A DNA stretch of 64,000 nt from Roseburia sp. AF12-17LB (GCF_003479605.1 NZ_QUHR01000003.1:62001-126000), one strand, 5' to 3'. Positions 46,811-56,198 are shown, numbered from the stretch's first letter. The notes: a model not told the origin generated them from the letters alone. Numbers and translations: made by a program.

Positions 46811-46835
46811 CCAGGGTACCGTTTCCGGTATCCTG
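46811..46835 (-). terminator. Intercistronic stem-loop between binding-protein and permease genes
   Basis: CCAGGGTACCG and CGGTATCCTGG form an 11-bp stem with one mismatch and a short loop. As after the other binding-protein gene at 28.8 kb, it probably sets the excess of binding protein over permease. Confidence 0.6.
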
Positions 46836-46905
46836 GAGTCCCCGGTTCTTTTCCAAACCGCTTTTTTAGGAATTCTTATAATGAACTTCCAATTACATCT
46901 TCTGC

Positions 46906-48189
46906 TTATTCAGCAACGTCTGTATTCATAGTTGTGTTCATTTCTTCTGTCTTCTCAGCAGCGTTGTCTTTTGTTACTTCGCCAGACTGGATATTTTTAC
47001 CCATATTCTCTGCTGGTGACCAGTAGTTACCCATTTCTTTACATAATGGCTGCATGATAGATGTATCTGTCATAACATTTGTAACTGCTGTTGCGATTGG
47101 ATCGTCTGCTAAAGAGATGTTGATGTTTGAAGGAAGGATGTTTCTCATTTCATAATGAGCTGTCTGAGCCTTCTCACCTGCTAAGTAAGCTGCAAGAGAC
47201 ATAGCTACCTGCTGGTTCTCAGCATTAGGGTTAACACCGATTGCTTTAGATCCGATGAAGGATTTCATCTGGCCTTCTTTTCCGTCGATTGTAACGGTAG
47301 GAAGAGCTGCAACACCCATGTTGTCACCAAGTTTTTCTTTAACTGCATCAGCATCCCATGTTCCGGAGAATACTGCTGCTACACTGTCGCCTAATCCAGC
47401 AAGACCAGATCCGTCAGCATCTACTAAGAAGTTAGGGTTAGCTGCTAAGTCTACTAAGTACTCTGTAACTGCTGCTGCTTTGTCTCCACCGAAGTCGATA
47501 CCAGCATCTGTATCAGTTCCATCACCGAATAATGTACATCCGTTAGCTACATAGAATGCCTGAATATACCAGGAATCAGTTAATTTGAAAGAAACTTTCT
47601 TTCCAGCTTCTCCAGCTTTCTCTAACATTGTATCAAAGTTCTTTACGTCATCCTCTGAGAATACGCTCTTATCATAGTACATGAACCATGTATTAGAGGT
47701 AAATGGGAATGCTACTACTGAATCGTTGTATGTAACAGATGCAAGAATAGAATCAGAGTTTGTAGATGTTACATATCCAAGATAATCTCCACCAAGCTCT
47801 GATAATGCGCCTGCAGATACCAGATCCGGGATGTTATCGTTAGCAAGCATGTAAACGTCTGCTGCTGCTTCAACGTCTTTTGTTACGTTGTCTTTTGCTT
47901 CACCCTCTGCACATACACCATAATTGAAGTTGATTTTCCAGTTTGGATGCTCAGCTGCGAATGCTTCACACTGATCCTGAAGCCAGTTTGTATCCTGATC
48001 TTCCTGTGGGCTCCATACTGTTAAGTCACCCTCCCAAGCTTCATCTTCTGCTGCAGCTGGTTTTTCTGTTTCTACTGCTGCTTCAGTACTTTTCTTTTCT
48101 GTGTTCTTGTCTGCGTCTTTGCTACCGCATCCTACCATGGATACTGCCATAGCTGTTACAAGAAATAATGATAATGCTTTCTTTTTCAT
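46906..48189 (-). CDS. Maltose/maltodextrin-binding lipoprotein
   Basis: 427 residues, signal peptide and lipobox (VSMVGC), acidic linker, then a MalE/Bacterial extracellular protein 1 fold: LTVWSPQEDQDTNWLQDQCEAFAAEHPNWKINF, VVAFPFTSNTWFMYYDKSVF and AAVFSGTWDADAVKEKLGDNMGVAALPTV. Surface receptor for the permeases encoded downstream. AAGGAGG precedes the ATG. Codon use and length are ordinary for the family. Confidence 0.93.
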   Translation of the reverse strand: MKKKALSLFLVTAMAVSMVGCGSKDADKNTEKKSTEAAVETEKPAAAEDEAWEGDLTVWSPQEDQDTNWLQDQCEAFAAEHPNWKINFNYGVCAEGEAKDNVTKDVEAAADVYMLANDNIPDLVSAGALSELGGDYLGYVTSTNSDSILASVTYNDSVVAFPFTSNTWFMYYDKSVFSEDDVKNFDTMLEKAGEAGKKVSFKLTDSWYIQAFYVANGCTLFGDGTDTDAGIDFGGDKAAAVTEYLVDLAANPNFLVDADGSGLAGLGDSVAAVFSGTWDADAVKEKLGDNMGVAALPTVTIDGKEGQMKSFIGSKAIGVNPNAENQQVAMSLAAYLAGEKAQTAHYEMRNILPSNINISLADDPIATAVTNVMTDTSIMQPLCKEMGNYWSPAENMGKNIQSGEVTKDNAAEKTEEMNTTMNTDVAE

Positions 48190-48264
48190 TTTCTTCCTCC
48201 TTAAAAATGTGATTTCGATTAAGCATTTATATAAAACGGTAATCCGTTCTATATCATATAGAAA

Positions 48265-49755
48265 TTATCTGCGGTATACTGCCGCAATGGTGCGGATCCA
48301 CGCTCTTCGTTCTTCACTCAGAGTATCTTTTCCCACCCGCCATTTCCAGTTCTGTCCGACTGTGGATGGCTGATTCATTCTGGCCTCATTGCCAAGCTGT
48401 AAAATATCCTGCATTGGAATAATTACCACATCCGCTATGCTTGAATAAGCTAGACGGATTAAGGCGTCCGGAATTTCTTCCTTCGAGCCGATATTCAAAT
48501 ATTCATAGAGGTAAGCCAGTTCATATTCTGTCTTATCCCGGAAATAACCAACAACAGTATCATTATCATGTGTTCCGGTATATACCACTATGTTATTTTC
48601 TTCAAAGTTATGTGGAAGATTTTCATTTCCTGTATTTCCATCAAATGCAAACATCAGGATTTTACTTCCAGGCCATCCAATTCTTGCAAGAAGCTTTCTG
48701 CTCCCGGCGATGGCACTTCCGGCATTGTCTGCTATGATTCTGCAGTCACCGGCACTTTCTTCCATCACATCTGTCAATTTCTTTCCAGGACCCTTGTTCC
48801 ATTTCCCATTGCAGCAATCCTTTTCCCGAAACGGAATCGTATAGTACCTTACAACTCCAAGGAAGTGGTCAATCCGGATTACATCATATAATGCTGCGTT
48901 TTTCTCAATCCGGTGTCTCCACCAGTCAAACCGGTACTCTTCCATATAAGAGTAATCATATACGGGATTGCCCCATTTCTGACCTTCTTCTGAAAAATTA
49001 TCCGGCGGGCTGCCTGCTACATACTGCTGGCTTCCGTCTTCTTCTAATAAGAAGAGTTTCCGGTCTGCCCACACATCAGCACTGTCCATTGCCATATACA
49101 GCGGTATGTCCCCAATAATCTGTATTCCTCTTGTATTTGCGTACTGTTTTAAGAATTTCCACTGTTCATAAAATTTATACTGGCAGAATTTCCAAAACAG
49201 GATCTCTTCTTTTAATAATTCTGTGTATTCCTGTAATGCCTCCGGTGTACGATTTCTGATTCCCGGTTCCCATGCCATCCATTCCCGGTTATTTTCTTTT
49301 CCTTTGACTGCCATGAACAATGCATAATCAGCCAGCCAGCAATCATTGTCTTCTTCAAACTTCCGGAAAGAAGGCTTTGCGGTATCAAACCGTTCAAATG
49401 CTTTCTTTAATATCTGAAAACGGTTTTCAAAAAGATTGGCATAATCAACATCTTTCTCATCTGCACCCCAGTTATAGCTTCGAATCTCGCTTTCCATAAG
49501 CAGACCGTCGCGAACCAGGTCATCTAAATCTATCAAATACGGATTTCCTGCAAATGCTGATATTGACTGATACGGGCTGTCTCCAAAACTGGTTGGTCCA
49601 ATCGGAAGTATCTGCCAGTATCTTTGTTTCAGGTCTACAAGTAAGTCTACGAAATTGAAAGCTGCATCACCCAGAGTTCCGATTCCATAATCAGATGGAA
49701 GACTTGTTATTGCCATCAGGATTCCTGCTCCTCTGGTTAGTCTCTTTGCCTCCAA
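48265..49755 (-). CDS. malQ: 4-alpha-glucanotransferase (amylomaltase, GH77)
   Basis: 496 residues. Family blocks RGAGILMAITSLPSDYGIG, FVDLLVDLKQRYWQILPIGPTSFGDSPYQS, the nucleophile IRIDHFLG (Asp296) and VVYTGTHDNDT (Asp397) are all clear. At the position of the acid/base glutamate, normally in the sequence AEDLG, this protein reads IADNAG, with Asp343 instead of Glu. The start is TTG at 49755 with GGGGG seven bases before; the conserved N-terminal block excludes the ATG 39 bp further in. First gene of the maltodextrin operon, behind the promoter at 49816-49844. Confidence 0.92.
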   Translation of the reverse strand: MEAKRLTRGAGILMAITSLPSDYGIGTLGDAAFNFVDLLVDLKQRYWQILPIGPTSFGDSPYQSISAFAGNPYLIDLDDLVRDGLLMESEIRSYNWGADEKDVDYANLFENRFQILKKAFERFDTAKPSFRKFEEDNDCWLADYALFMAVKGKENNREWMAWEPGIRNRTPEALQEYTELLKEEILFWKFCQYKFYEQWKFLKQYANTRGIQIIGDIPLYMAMDSADVWADRKLFLLEEDGSQQYVAGSPPDNFSEEGQKWGNPVYDYSYMEEYRFDWWRHRIEKNAALYDVIRIDHFLGVVRYYTIPFREKDCCNGKWNKGPGKKLTDVMEESAGDCRIIADNAGSAIAGSRKLLARIGWPGSKILMFAFDGNTGNENLPHNFEENNIVVYTGTHDNDTVVGYFRDKTEYELAYLYEYLNIGSKEEIPDALIRLAYSSIADVVIIPMQDILQLGNEARMNQPSTVGQNWKWRVGKDTLSEERRAWIRTIAAVYRR

Positions 49756-49815
49756 TGTTTTTCCCCCACATCGGTTTTTGTTTTTTGCTTTTCGTTAATT
49801 TTCGTATCTGAGGTT

Positions 49816-49844
49816 ATTTTACGTCTTTTTAACAACTTTGTCAA
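49816..49844 (-). promoter_or_regulatory. Promoter of the malQ operon
   Basis: TTGACA and TAAAAT with a 17-bp spacer on the minus strand, 60 bp before malQ. Near-consensus, so it probably needs a repressor, likely the divergent LacI-type protein. Confidence 0.75.
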
Positions 49845-49959
49845 ACAAAACAGTCCTTTTAGCATCATTTTTGCCGTTTTTAACGGAATTCGCATTGTTT
49901 TTTTGGTTATATTGCTATTTAAAACCCTGTTTTTTTCGAAAAATAATATTTTGCAGTAC

Positions 49960-49988
49960 TTGCACCTGTCATGCAAATTCTATATAAT
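49960..49988 (+). promoter_or_regulatory. Promoter of the LacI-type regulator gene
   Basis: TTGCAC and TATAAT with a 17-bp spacer, 64 bp before the ATG. The -35 overlaps TGCAGTACTTGCA, an imperfect dyad of the kind bound by LacI-family proteins, suggesting autoregulation. Confidence 0.65.
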
Positions 49989-50052
49989 ACAGAATATAAG
50001 AGGTTTTTGATATGATTTTACTTAAAATATACCAGATTTATGGAGGCTTGTT

Positions 50053-51072
50053 ATGGTCACAATTAAAGATATTGCCAACCGGCTCGGTATTTCCGTCAGC
50101 ACTGTTTCCAAAGGATTAAACGGTGCCAGTGATATCAGTGAAGATTTACGGCAGATGGTTCTTGATACCGCTGTAGAAATGGGATATCAGTCCAAGAAGA
50201 TGAAAAAGGACGAAAACAAGAAGCTTTGCCTTTTTATAGAAAATATGGACTATGAAACAGCCAACCAGTTCGGATACGAAATCATCCTGGGTTTCCGTCA
50301 GGCTGCTTTCCGGGATGGCTGGTCCGTCAGTGTAATTCCGGTTACTCCGGCTTTCCAGATGACTGAAAAATATGATACCTATATGTTAAAGAACGGTTAT
50401 TCCGGCGGGTTCCTGGTAGGCTTTGCTCTCCATGATGACTGGATGCGGCAGCTTGCCTTCACTTCCATTCCAACCGTTCTTTTCGATAATTATATTAAGA
50501 AGAATCCACATGTGTGCTATGTGGGAACAGATAACTCTGAAGGAATTGAATCTGCAGTCGACCATCTCTATCAACTTGGTCACAAAAAGATTGCTTTTCT
50601 CAACGGTTCTCTCTATTCCATGGTCAGTGAGAAACGCTATCAGGCATATTTAGATGCCATGAAATCCCACAATCTTCCAGTAGAAGAAGATATGGTTGCA
50701 CATGGCTACTATGTTGCAGACAGTGCAAAATATCATGTACCGAATTTTCTTGCTGCCGGAGCAACAGCAATTCTCTGTGGTAATGACCTGATTGCTTCCG
50801 GAGTCATTACAGAATGCCGGCTTCGAGGTTTTTCTGTTCCGGATGATATCAGTGTGGTTGGTTTTGACGACCTGCCGATTTCTTCTTTCTTAGAGCCGCC
50901 ACTGACTACAGTCCGTCAGGAAAGAACCGAGCTCGGCAAATGTGGATATGCTGCTCTGAGTAACCTTATTAATCATGTCTCCGTCAGCATGACTTTACTG
51001 CGTCCGCAGCTTATTACAAGAGCTTCTACTGCTCCATGTGCAGAGAGAGAAGAAGAGGCAGAAGAAGAATAG
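50053..51072 (+). CDS. LacI-family regulator of maltodextrin genes (MalR-like)
   Basis: 339 residues. N-terminal helix-turn-helix MVTIKDIANRLGISVSTVSKGLNG and hinge, then a periplasmic-binding-like sensor (GHKKIAFLNGSLYSMVSEKRYQAYLDAM; AILCGNDLIASGVITECRLRGFSVPDDISVVGFDDLPISSFLEPPLTTVRQ). GGAGG precedes the ATG. Divergent from malQ; likely represses the operon without maltodextrin. Confidence 0.92.
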   Translation: MVTIKDIANRLGISVSTVSKGLNGASDISEDLRQMVLDTAVEMGYQSKKMKKDENKKLCLFIENMDYETANQFGYEIILGFRQAAFRDGWSVSVIPVTPAFQMTEKYDTYMLKNGYSGGFLVGFALHDDWMRQLAFTSIPTVLFDNYIKKNPHVCYVGTDNSEGIESAVDHLYQLGHKKIAFLNGSLYSMVSEKRYQAYLDAMKSHNLPVEEDMVAHGYYVADSAKYHVPNFLAAGATAILCGNDLIASGVITECRLRGFSVPDDISVVGFDDLPISSFLEPPLTTVRQERTELGKCGYAALSNLINHVSVSMTLLRPQLITRASTAPCAEREEEAEEE

Positions 51073-51130
51073 GGCTATTCACAAAGGGAACATCACAACA
51101 ACGGAAATGTGCTTTGCGGATTTCCGGCAT

Positions 51131-51159
51131 AAAAAAAGGAAACGACCGTTTCCTTTTTT
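51131..51159. terminator. Bidirectional terminator between LacI gene and tRNA-Leu
   Basis: AAAAAAGGAAAC and GTTTCCTTTTTT form a 12-bp stem with a four-base loop; it ends the LacI gene on the plus strand and the tRNA pair on the minus strand. Confidence 0.85.
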
Positions 51160-51161
51160 AA

Positions 51162-51245
51162 TGCCCGCGACCGGAATCGAACCGGTACTGTGTCACCACA
51201 ACAGGATTTTAAGTCCTGCGCGTCTGCCAGTTCCGCCACGCGGGC
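51162..51245 (-). tRNA. tRNA-Leu (TAA)
   Basis: Class II tRNA of 84 nt with long variable arm; acceptor GCCCGCG/CGCGGGC, anticodon arm CAGGA-CTTAAAA-TCCTG giving anticodon TAA. CCA is not encoded. Confidence 0.95.
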
Positions 51246-51300
51246 AAGTATCTTTTTATAGTTACATAAAAAAATTCTCATTGCATAACCACAACGAGAA

Positions 51301-51382
51301 TGGGCAGAGGTGGATTCGAACCACCGAAGCAATTTGCAGCAGATTTACAGTCTGTCCCCTTTGGCCACTCGGGAATCTGCCC
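51301..51382 (-). tRNA. tRNA-Tyr (GTA)
   Basis: Class II tRNA of 82 nt; acceptor GGGCAGA/TCTGCCC, anticodon arm with CTGTAAA giving anticodon GTA, T-loop GGTTCGAATCC. Confidence 0.95.
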
Positions 51383-51416
51383 ATTTATCAGTCCTTAATT
51401 GTCCTGACGAATATAG

Positions 51417-51445
51417 ATTATAGCATAACGCCCTGCTGTGTGCAA
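51417..51445 (-). promoter_or_regulatory. Promoter of the Tyr-Leu tRNA pair
   Basis: TTGCAC and TATAAT with a 17-bp spacer on the minus strand, 35 bp before tRNA-Tyr. The AACGCC/GGCGTT dyad spanning the spacer may instead be a terminator arm of the amylase gene upstream. Confidence 0.7.
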
Positions 51446-51488
51446 GGCGTTTTTATGCATTTTTTGCATTTTTTATTTTGCCATTTTT

Positions 51489-53603
51489 TTATTCTTCCGG
51501 ATTCTTTCCTTTCAGAATGACAGCTGCATGCTTTGGCAATGTAATATCCAGTCTTCCATTGACGATGTCATAGCTGACAGAAGAAATGGAGTATCCATTT
51601 TCACTGGTAAAAAGTATCTGTTCTAAAGTTCCATACTTCGGAAGCCCCACTGCCCATACAGACAAATCAATGTGCCGGATATTTTCATCATTATTTACAA
51701 TAATGACAAACTGCTGTTCCCGGTTAAATCTTCCATAGCAGAGAAGATTATCCTCACCATTTAAAAATTTCACACTTCCGGTACGAAGTGCCGGGTTTTC
51801 TTTATGAATTCTGATGATATCACGATGGAAACGAATCAGTTCTTTATCTTCCCGGCCCCACGGATAAGTTCTGCGGTTATCCGGATCTGTAAATCCACAT
51901 AGTCCGGCTTCATCACCGTAATAAACGGTAGGTGCTCCCGGCCAGGTCATCTGAATAACAACCGCCTCCCGTAGAACCGCTGTATTTACGCCCTCTTCTG
52001 CCGCTTTTGTTCCAAGGTGTTCCGCTCTACCTACTTTATGATTGGTTCTGGTTAAAAATCTGGAATGGTCATGGTTGGAAAGTTCATTCATGGAGCACTG
52101 CAGCGATGGTGTCAAAAAGCTTGCCATATAATGCTTCATAGCGCCTTTAAAGTTCTCAAACTTTCCTATATTTTCCGGTTTAAAATCATCACTGTGTTTC
52201 TCCATTCCGGTAAGAAACCATGTCACCGGTTCCATAAAGGCATCATAGTTCATAACCGTATCCCACTGGTCTCCACCCAGCCAGTCTCTCGGATCGCCGT
52301 AATGTTCTGCCAAAATCACCGCCTGCGGGTTGGCTTTCTTTACGGCATCACGGAATTCTCTCCAGAACTGATGGTTATATTCCGGACTGTGTCCCAGATC
52401 TGCCGCGACATCCAGTCTCCAGCCATCGGCATTATAAGGTGGAGAAACCCATTTTGCAGCCACATGAAGAATATAATCGTGTAATGTATCTGAATCTTCG
52501 TAATTAAGCTTCGGCAATGTATCATGTCCCCACCAGCCATCGTAACTTCCGTTATCCGGCCATGCATTCTGATCATGGAACTGGAAAAAGTCATTGTACG
52601 GACTGTCCTTGCTGATATAGGCTCCCGGTTCATAGCCTGCTTCACTACGGTAGATTTTTTCACGATCCAGCCATTTATTAAAGGAACCGCAATGATTAAA
52701 CACTCCATCCAGGATAACGCGGATGCCCCTCTGGTGCGCTTCCTTTACCAGCGTTGCAAAAAGTTCATTGCTTGCCTCCAAATTCCGTTTATCCGTCACG
52801 CGGGTGATATAGCGGCTGGCATGCTGGTTATTGCGGTCACCCGGTTGTAAAAGTTCTCCCTCATCCACCACTATTTTGCCGTAATGCGGGTCAATATAAT
52901 CGTAATCCTGAATATCATACTTATGATTGGACGGAGAAACGAACAGTGGATTGAAGTATATCACCTCTATTCCAAGTTCTGTGAGATAATCCATTTTCTT
53001 TCTCACGCCCTCTAAATCTCCGCCATAAAATTCTGCTACCGAAAAATTCTCCGGGCATTTCTCCCAGTTATCTACCTTCTGACTGGTAGCACGGATATAG
53101 AAATATTCATCCGTCAACGGGTCGTTGGAAGTGTCTCCATTGTAAAAACGGTCTGTTAAAATCTGATACATAACCGCCCCTTTTGCCCAGTCCGGCGTGG
53201 AAAAACCCGGTACAATTTCAAAATTATACTGCGGTCTTGGTGTCTGATTCACGCCATAGCGGTCAAAGATACAGTGAAGCATTCCCGTCTCAATTTCAAA
53301 GTAATAGTAGAAATGCTCCTCTGTCATACGGATTTCTACGGAATAATAATCAAAGAGCCCCTCTGACTCGGTCTTTTCCATAAAATATTTTTTCTGTTCT
53401 GTACAAAGCCAGACTGCATCTACATTATCTCTTGCTGTACGAAAACGAATGGTCACCAGCTCTCCGGCTTTGGGTTCTGCCGGACTACGATAATCTTCTG
53501 TTCCATCAGAAAAGAGTGCGCGTTTTCTAAGAATCGGGCGCATCTGCATAATATACTGCTGAATTCTGTTCAATTCATAAATCGATTGCTGTTTCTTCAT
53601 CAT
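51489..53603 (-). CDS. Cytoplasmic GH13 neopullulanase/cyclomaltodextrinase-type glucosidase
   Basis: 704 residues, no signal peptide. An N-terminal CBM34-like beta domain (about residues 1-130) precedes the barrel, as in neopullulanase and maltogenic amylases. GH13 regions: VILDGVFNH, GWRLDVAAD (nucleophile Asp398), ILAEHYG (Glu433) and LSNHDHSRF (Asp512). It would hydrolyse imported maltodextrins or pullulan fragments. The first of two adjoining ATG codons is taken. It has its own promoter at 53647-53675. Confidence 0.92.
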   Translation of the reverse strand: MMKKQQSIYELNRIQQYIMQMRPILRKRALFSDGTEDYRSPAEPKAGELVTIRFRTARDNVDAVWLCTEQKKYFMEKTESEGLFDYYSVEIRMTEEHFYYYFEIETGMLHCIFDRYGVNQTPRPQYNFEIVPGFSTPDWAKGAVMYQILTDRFYNGDTSNDPLTDEYFYIRATSQKVDNWEKCPENFSVAEFYGGDLEGVRKKMDYLTELGIEVIYFNPLFVSPSNHKYDIQDYDYIDPHYGKIVVDEGELLQPGDRNNQHASRYITRVTDKRNLEASNELFATLVKEAHQRGIRVILDGVFNHCGSFNKWLDREKIYRSEAGYEPGAYISKDSPYNDFFQFHDQNAWPDNGSYDGWWGHDTLPKLNYEDSDTLHDYILHVAAKWVSPPYNADGWRLDVAADLGHSPEYNHQFWREFRDAVKKANPQAVILAEHYGDPRDWLGGDQWDTVMNYDAFMEPVTWFLTGMEKHSDDFKPENIGKFENFKGAMKHYMASFLTPSLQCSMNELSNHDHSRFLTRTNHKVGRAEHLGTKAAEEGVNTAVLREAVVIQMTWPGAPTVYYGDEAGLCGFTDPDNRRTYPWGREDKELIRFHRDIIRIHKENPALRTGSVKFLNGEDNLLCYGRFNREQQFVIIVNNDENIRHIDLSVWAVGLPKYGTLEQILFTSENGYSISSVSYDIVNGRLDITLPKHAAVILKGKNPEE

Positions 53604-53646
53604 CTTACAACAAGCCTCTCGTTTCTAAATAATTATTTTTATTACT

Positions 53647-53675
53647 ATAATATACGAAAGTTCCAAAGATTACAA
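53647..53675 (-). promoter_or_regulatory. Promoter of the cytoplasmic GH13 gene
   Basis: TTGTAA and TATTAT with a 17-bp spacer on the minus strand, 44 bp before the start codon and just after a terminator. Confidence 0.6.
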
Positions 53676-53683
53676 CCAGAAAA

Positions 53684-53710
53684 GGACGGATACATTTTCC
53701 GTATCCGTCC
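53684..53710 (-). terminator. Terminator of the small lipoprotein gene
   Basis: GGACGGATAC and GTATCCGTCC form a perfect 10-bp stem with a seven-base loop, then TTTT on the minus strand. Confidence 0.8.
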
Positions 53711-53741
53711 CCTCTTTAAAGAAGTAACTCTATGAAATCTA

Positions 53742-54071
53742 TTATATACCTAACTCCGCCTTTACGTCTGATACCCATTCTTCTACGGTACCATACCATT
53801 CAATCATTTCATTTAATTTGTCTTCTTCAATTTCAGTGTCTCCCTCTAACAGCTCTTTGTGCTGCTGTAAGACATCTGCCATTTCAACCATGGTATCAAT
53901 CACATCCTGGTCGTATGCATCCGGATCCGCATTGATGGCATTCGCTACTTCATTGAATGATGTGCTTGCTTTATTGAATGCATCAATTGCAGCCTGTTTA
54001 TCCGTTCCCCCGCAGGCAGCCAGTGAAATGCACATAGTCAATACCACTAAACATGAAATTATTTTCTTCAT
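53742..54071 (-). CDS. Small secreted lipoprotein, 109 aa, unknown function
   Basis: MKKIISCLVVLTMCISLAACGG is a clean lipoprotein signal (here residues 1-22, lipobox SLAAC). The mature part is acidic and helical (AAIDAFNKASTSFNEVANAINADPDAY; EEDKLNEMIEWYGTVEEWVSDVKAEL). An in-frame ATG at 54077 is only three bases from AGGAGG, so the ATG at 54071 is preferred. No family recognised. It lies just downstream of the histidine kinase gene and could take part in its signalling, a guess from position. Confidence 0.75.
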   Translation of the reverse strand: MKKIISCLVVLTMCISLAACGGTDKQAAIDAFNKASTSFNEVANAINADPDAYDQDVIDTMVEMADVLQQHKELLEGDTEIEEDKLNEMIEWYGTVEEWVSDVKAELGI

Positions 54072-54156
54072 TTTCATCTTCCTCCTGTCTTTTGTTTGTC
54101 ATCCTTGACTTAGACATATTTTACCATTCTTTCTTATCCAACAGGAGATTCACGTC

Positions 54157-55467
54157 TCAAACGGCAGTAAAATGTACTGAATCGACATTCTTTTCCGACA
54201 GATTCAGGCGGAGTATAAAATACTCTTTTTCCACCGAAAATGTATATACTCCTCCATAGCGTTCCACAATGGCACAGATGCTCCGCGTCCCAATGCCATG
54301 TCCTTTTTCCTTTGAAACCGGGACTCCGTTTTCAAAGATTGGTGCTCCGGCACAGGAATTTTTTATCTGTAAAAATACCTGCTGCTGTTTTTCATAAATC
54401 TGTACTTCTATTCTGGCTTCTTTTCCCTCTTTTTGTACTTCCCTGCAGGCATGGATGGCATTTTCCAGGGCATTAGACAATAGCACACACAAGTCAGTAT
54501 CACTTATCACCGTCTTCGCTTTCATGCCGCCTTCCACTTTCATCACAATTCCTTCCGCTTCTGCCCTTCCTGCAAAGGATGACAAAATCAGATTCGCAGC
54601 TTCGTTTTCACAATACTGTATCACCTTCTGCTGTTCCAGCTCATTACAGATATCAGATATATAATCCTCTGCCTTCTGTATCTGATGGTTCTCCAAACAG
54701 GCATATAGATATTGTAAATGATGACGCAGGTCATGGCGGTAACGGCTGGCCAGATTCTGTGACTCCCGTAACGCCGTTATTTCACGCATGGACTGTGCCA
54801 CCTGCATATCAAGGCTTTTTTGAATCTCCCTCATCCGGTTTTCTTCCTGTCCTTTTGTAAAGTTATACAACAGAAACACAAGATACGCTCCACAACAGAT
54901 AAATGGCATAAATTCCACGACAACCGGAGCCCCACTGGACAAAAGATCTGTATACACTCTTGTCAGATAATCAAATACATAATACAGCACCGGTATCACA
55001 CCAAACTGACACTGCATTTTTCTGGAATAGCAGGAAATATAACGGACTGCCGGCGTCATAAAGTGCAGCAGTCCAAACAGTAGTGGCAGGGTAATCAATA
55101 ATTCCACCGCATCCAGCATCAATGCTCCTCCGCCCAAAATTTCCACTGTAAGAAGTGCCAGCCAGCGTCGTAACTGGCAGCACAGGTAGGCTGCCATCAC
55201 AGAGAAAAATGGCCATAGCAATTTACCGGTCAGTCCACATAACAGTAAAATCAGCGGAACATGTACCAGCAGCGGATAAATCTGCCTCAAAAAGCCATCA
55301 TCCCATACATAGTAAATAATCCCCTGTGCAATTGGAATCAGTGCGATGCATATCCAGAATATGATCCGGTTTTTCCGCCGGTCCAGTGCATCACAGAAGG
55401 ACGCCGCCAGCACACTTCCAAAAACACTGACTGCCACATTGTTAAGAAGGGACATCCAAAGGCTCAT
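54157..55467 (-). CDS. AgrC-like GHKL sensor histidine kinase
   Basis: 436 residues. The first 200 hold six or seven membrane segments, the sensor. The kinase part has the phosphorylated histidine in SRYRHDLRHHLQYLYACLEN, the N-box SNALENAIHACREV and the G-box KGHGIGTRSICAIVERYGG. This type pairs with LytTR response regulators, often sensing peptides. No AgrB or AgrD gene is nearby, so the ligand is open. The ATG overlaps the regulator stop codon (ATGA), so they are coupled. Confidence 0.92.
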   Translation of the reverse strand: MSLWMSLLNNVAVSVFGSVLAASFCDALDRRKNRIIFWICIALIPIAQGIIYYVWDDGFLRQIYPLLVHVPLILLLCGLTGKLLWPFFSVMAAYLCCQLRRWLALLTVEILGGGALMLDAVELLITLPLLFGLLHFMTPAVRYISCYSRKMQCQFGVIPVLYYVFDYLTRVYTDLLSSGAPVVVEFMPFICCGAYLVFLLYNFTKGQEENRMREIQKSLDMQVAQSMREITALRESQNLASRYRHDLRHHLQYLYACLENHQIQKAEDYISDICNELEQQKVIQYCENEAANLILSSFAGRAEAEGIVMKVEGGMKAKTVISDTDLCVLLSNALENAIHACREVQKEGKEARIEVQIYEKQQQVFLQIKNSCAGAPIFENGVPVSKEKGHGIGTRSICAIVERYGGVYTFSVEKEYFILRLNLSEKNVDSVHFTAV

Positions 55468-56198
55468 AACGTCACCTGCCCATCTTCAAATGCATTTTTC
55501 AGAAATGCACTCTTTATTTCATTGTATTTCCCTCTTGGAACAGGAATTTCCACAAGGCTTGACATCGTAATGGTACGATAAGAAAGATTCTTTATATATT
55601 CCAGATTCACAAGATATGAACGATGTGGACGTATAAAAGTTCCATAAGGCATAAGCTGCCTGCACAGTTCATCCAGGCTGCCGCTGCATTCATATACCGT
55701 CCCATCGACAAGATGTATCAATAAGGTCCTGTGAATTACTTCACAGTATTCCAGCTGTTTTAACTCAATCCGGGCAATTCCCGTCTTACAGCGCAGTACA
55801 ATACTACTGCCATGCTCTTTTTCCATCTGTTCTAACATAGAATCCAGCAGATGATAGAAGCTGCCCTTTTCAATCGGCTTCAACTGGTAATAATATGCTT
55901 TCACCTCATAAGACTGCACCGCAAACTCCACCGAAGAAGTAAGAAAAATAATCTTTATATTATTATCAAACTTCCGAATCTCGGATGCCGTTTGGATTCC
56001 ATCTACCCCCGGCATTAAAATATCCAAAAACAAAATGTCAAAGCGGGTTCCTTTTTCCATTTCATTCAGTAAATCCAGCGGACTGTGATAGACTTTTGCA
56101 TCTATTCTGTAATCACGCTCCCTGCGATACTCCTCCAGTAAGCTCTGCAGTTCTTTTAAAACCGTATCGTCATCATCGCAAAATGCTGCCTTTATCAT
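55464..56198 (-). CDS. LytTR-family response regulator (AgrA/VirR type)
   Basis: 244 residues. Receiver domain with acidic DDDDTVLKEL, phosphoacceptor in DILFLDILMPG and the LTSS switch; C-terminal LytTR DNA-binding domain (GIARIELKQLEYCEVIHRTLLIHLVDG; LMPYGTFIRPHRSYLVNLEYIKNL). LytTR proteins activate promoters through pairs of 9-bp sites spaced about two helix turns. GGGAGATACAAC precedes the ATG. It has its own promoter at 56254-56282. The tandem small RNA genes 300-750 bp upstream are plausible targets. Confidence 0.93.
   Translation of the reverse strand: MIKAAFCDDDDTVLKELQSLLEEYRRERDYRIDAKVYHSPLDLLNEMEKGTRFDILFLDILMPGVDGIQTASEIRKFDNNIKIIFLTSSVEFAVQSYEVKAYYYQLKPIEKGSFYHLLDSMLEQMEKEHGSSIVLRCKTGIARIELKQLEYCEVIHRTLLIHLVDGTVYECSGSLDELCRQLMPYGTFIRPHRSYLVNLEYIKNLSYRTITMSSLVEIPVPRGKYNEIKSAFLKNAFEDGQVTL

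Noticed and set aside
49737..49976. 79-aa minus-strand frame between malQ and the LacI gene
   Set aside because: Contains the malQ promoter and overlaps the malQ start; composition is that of random AT-rich DNA.
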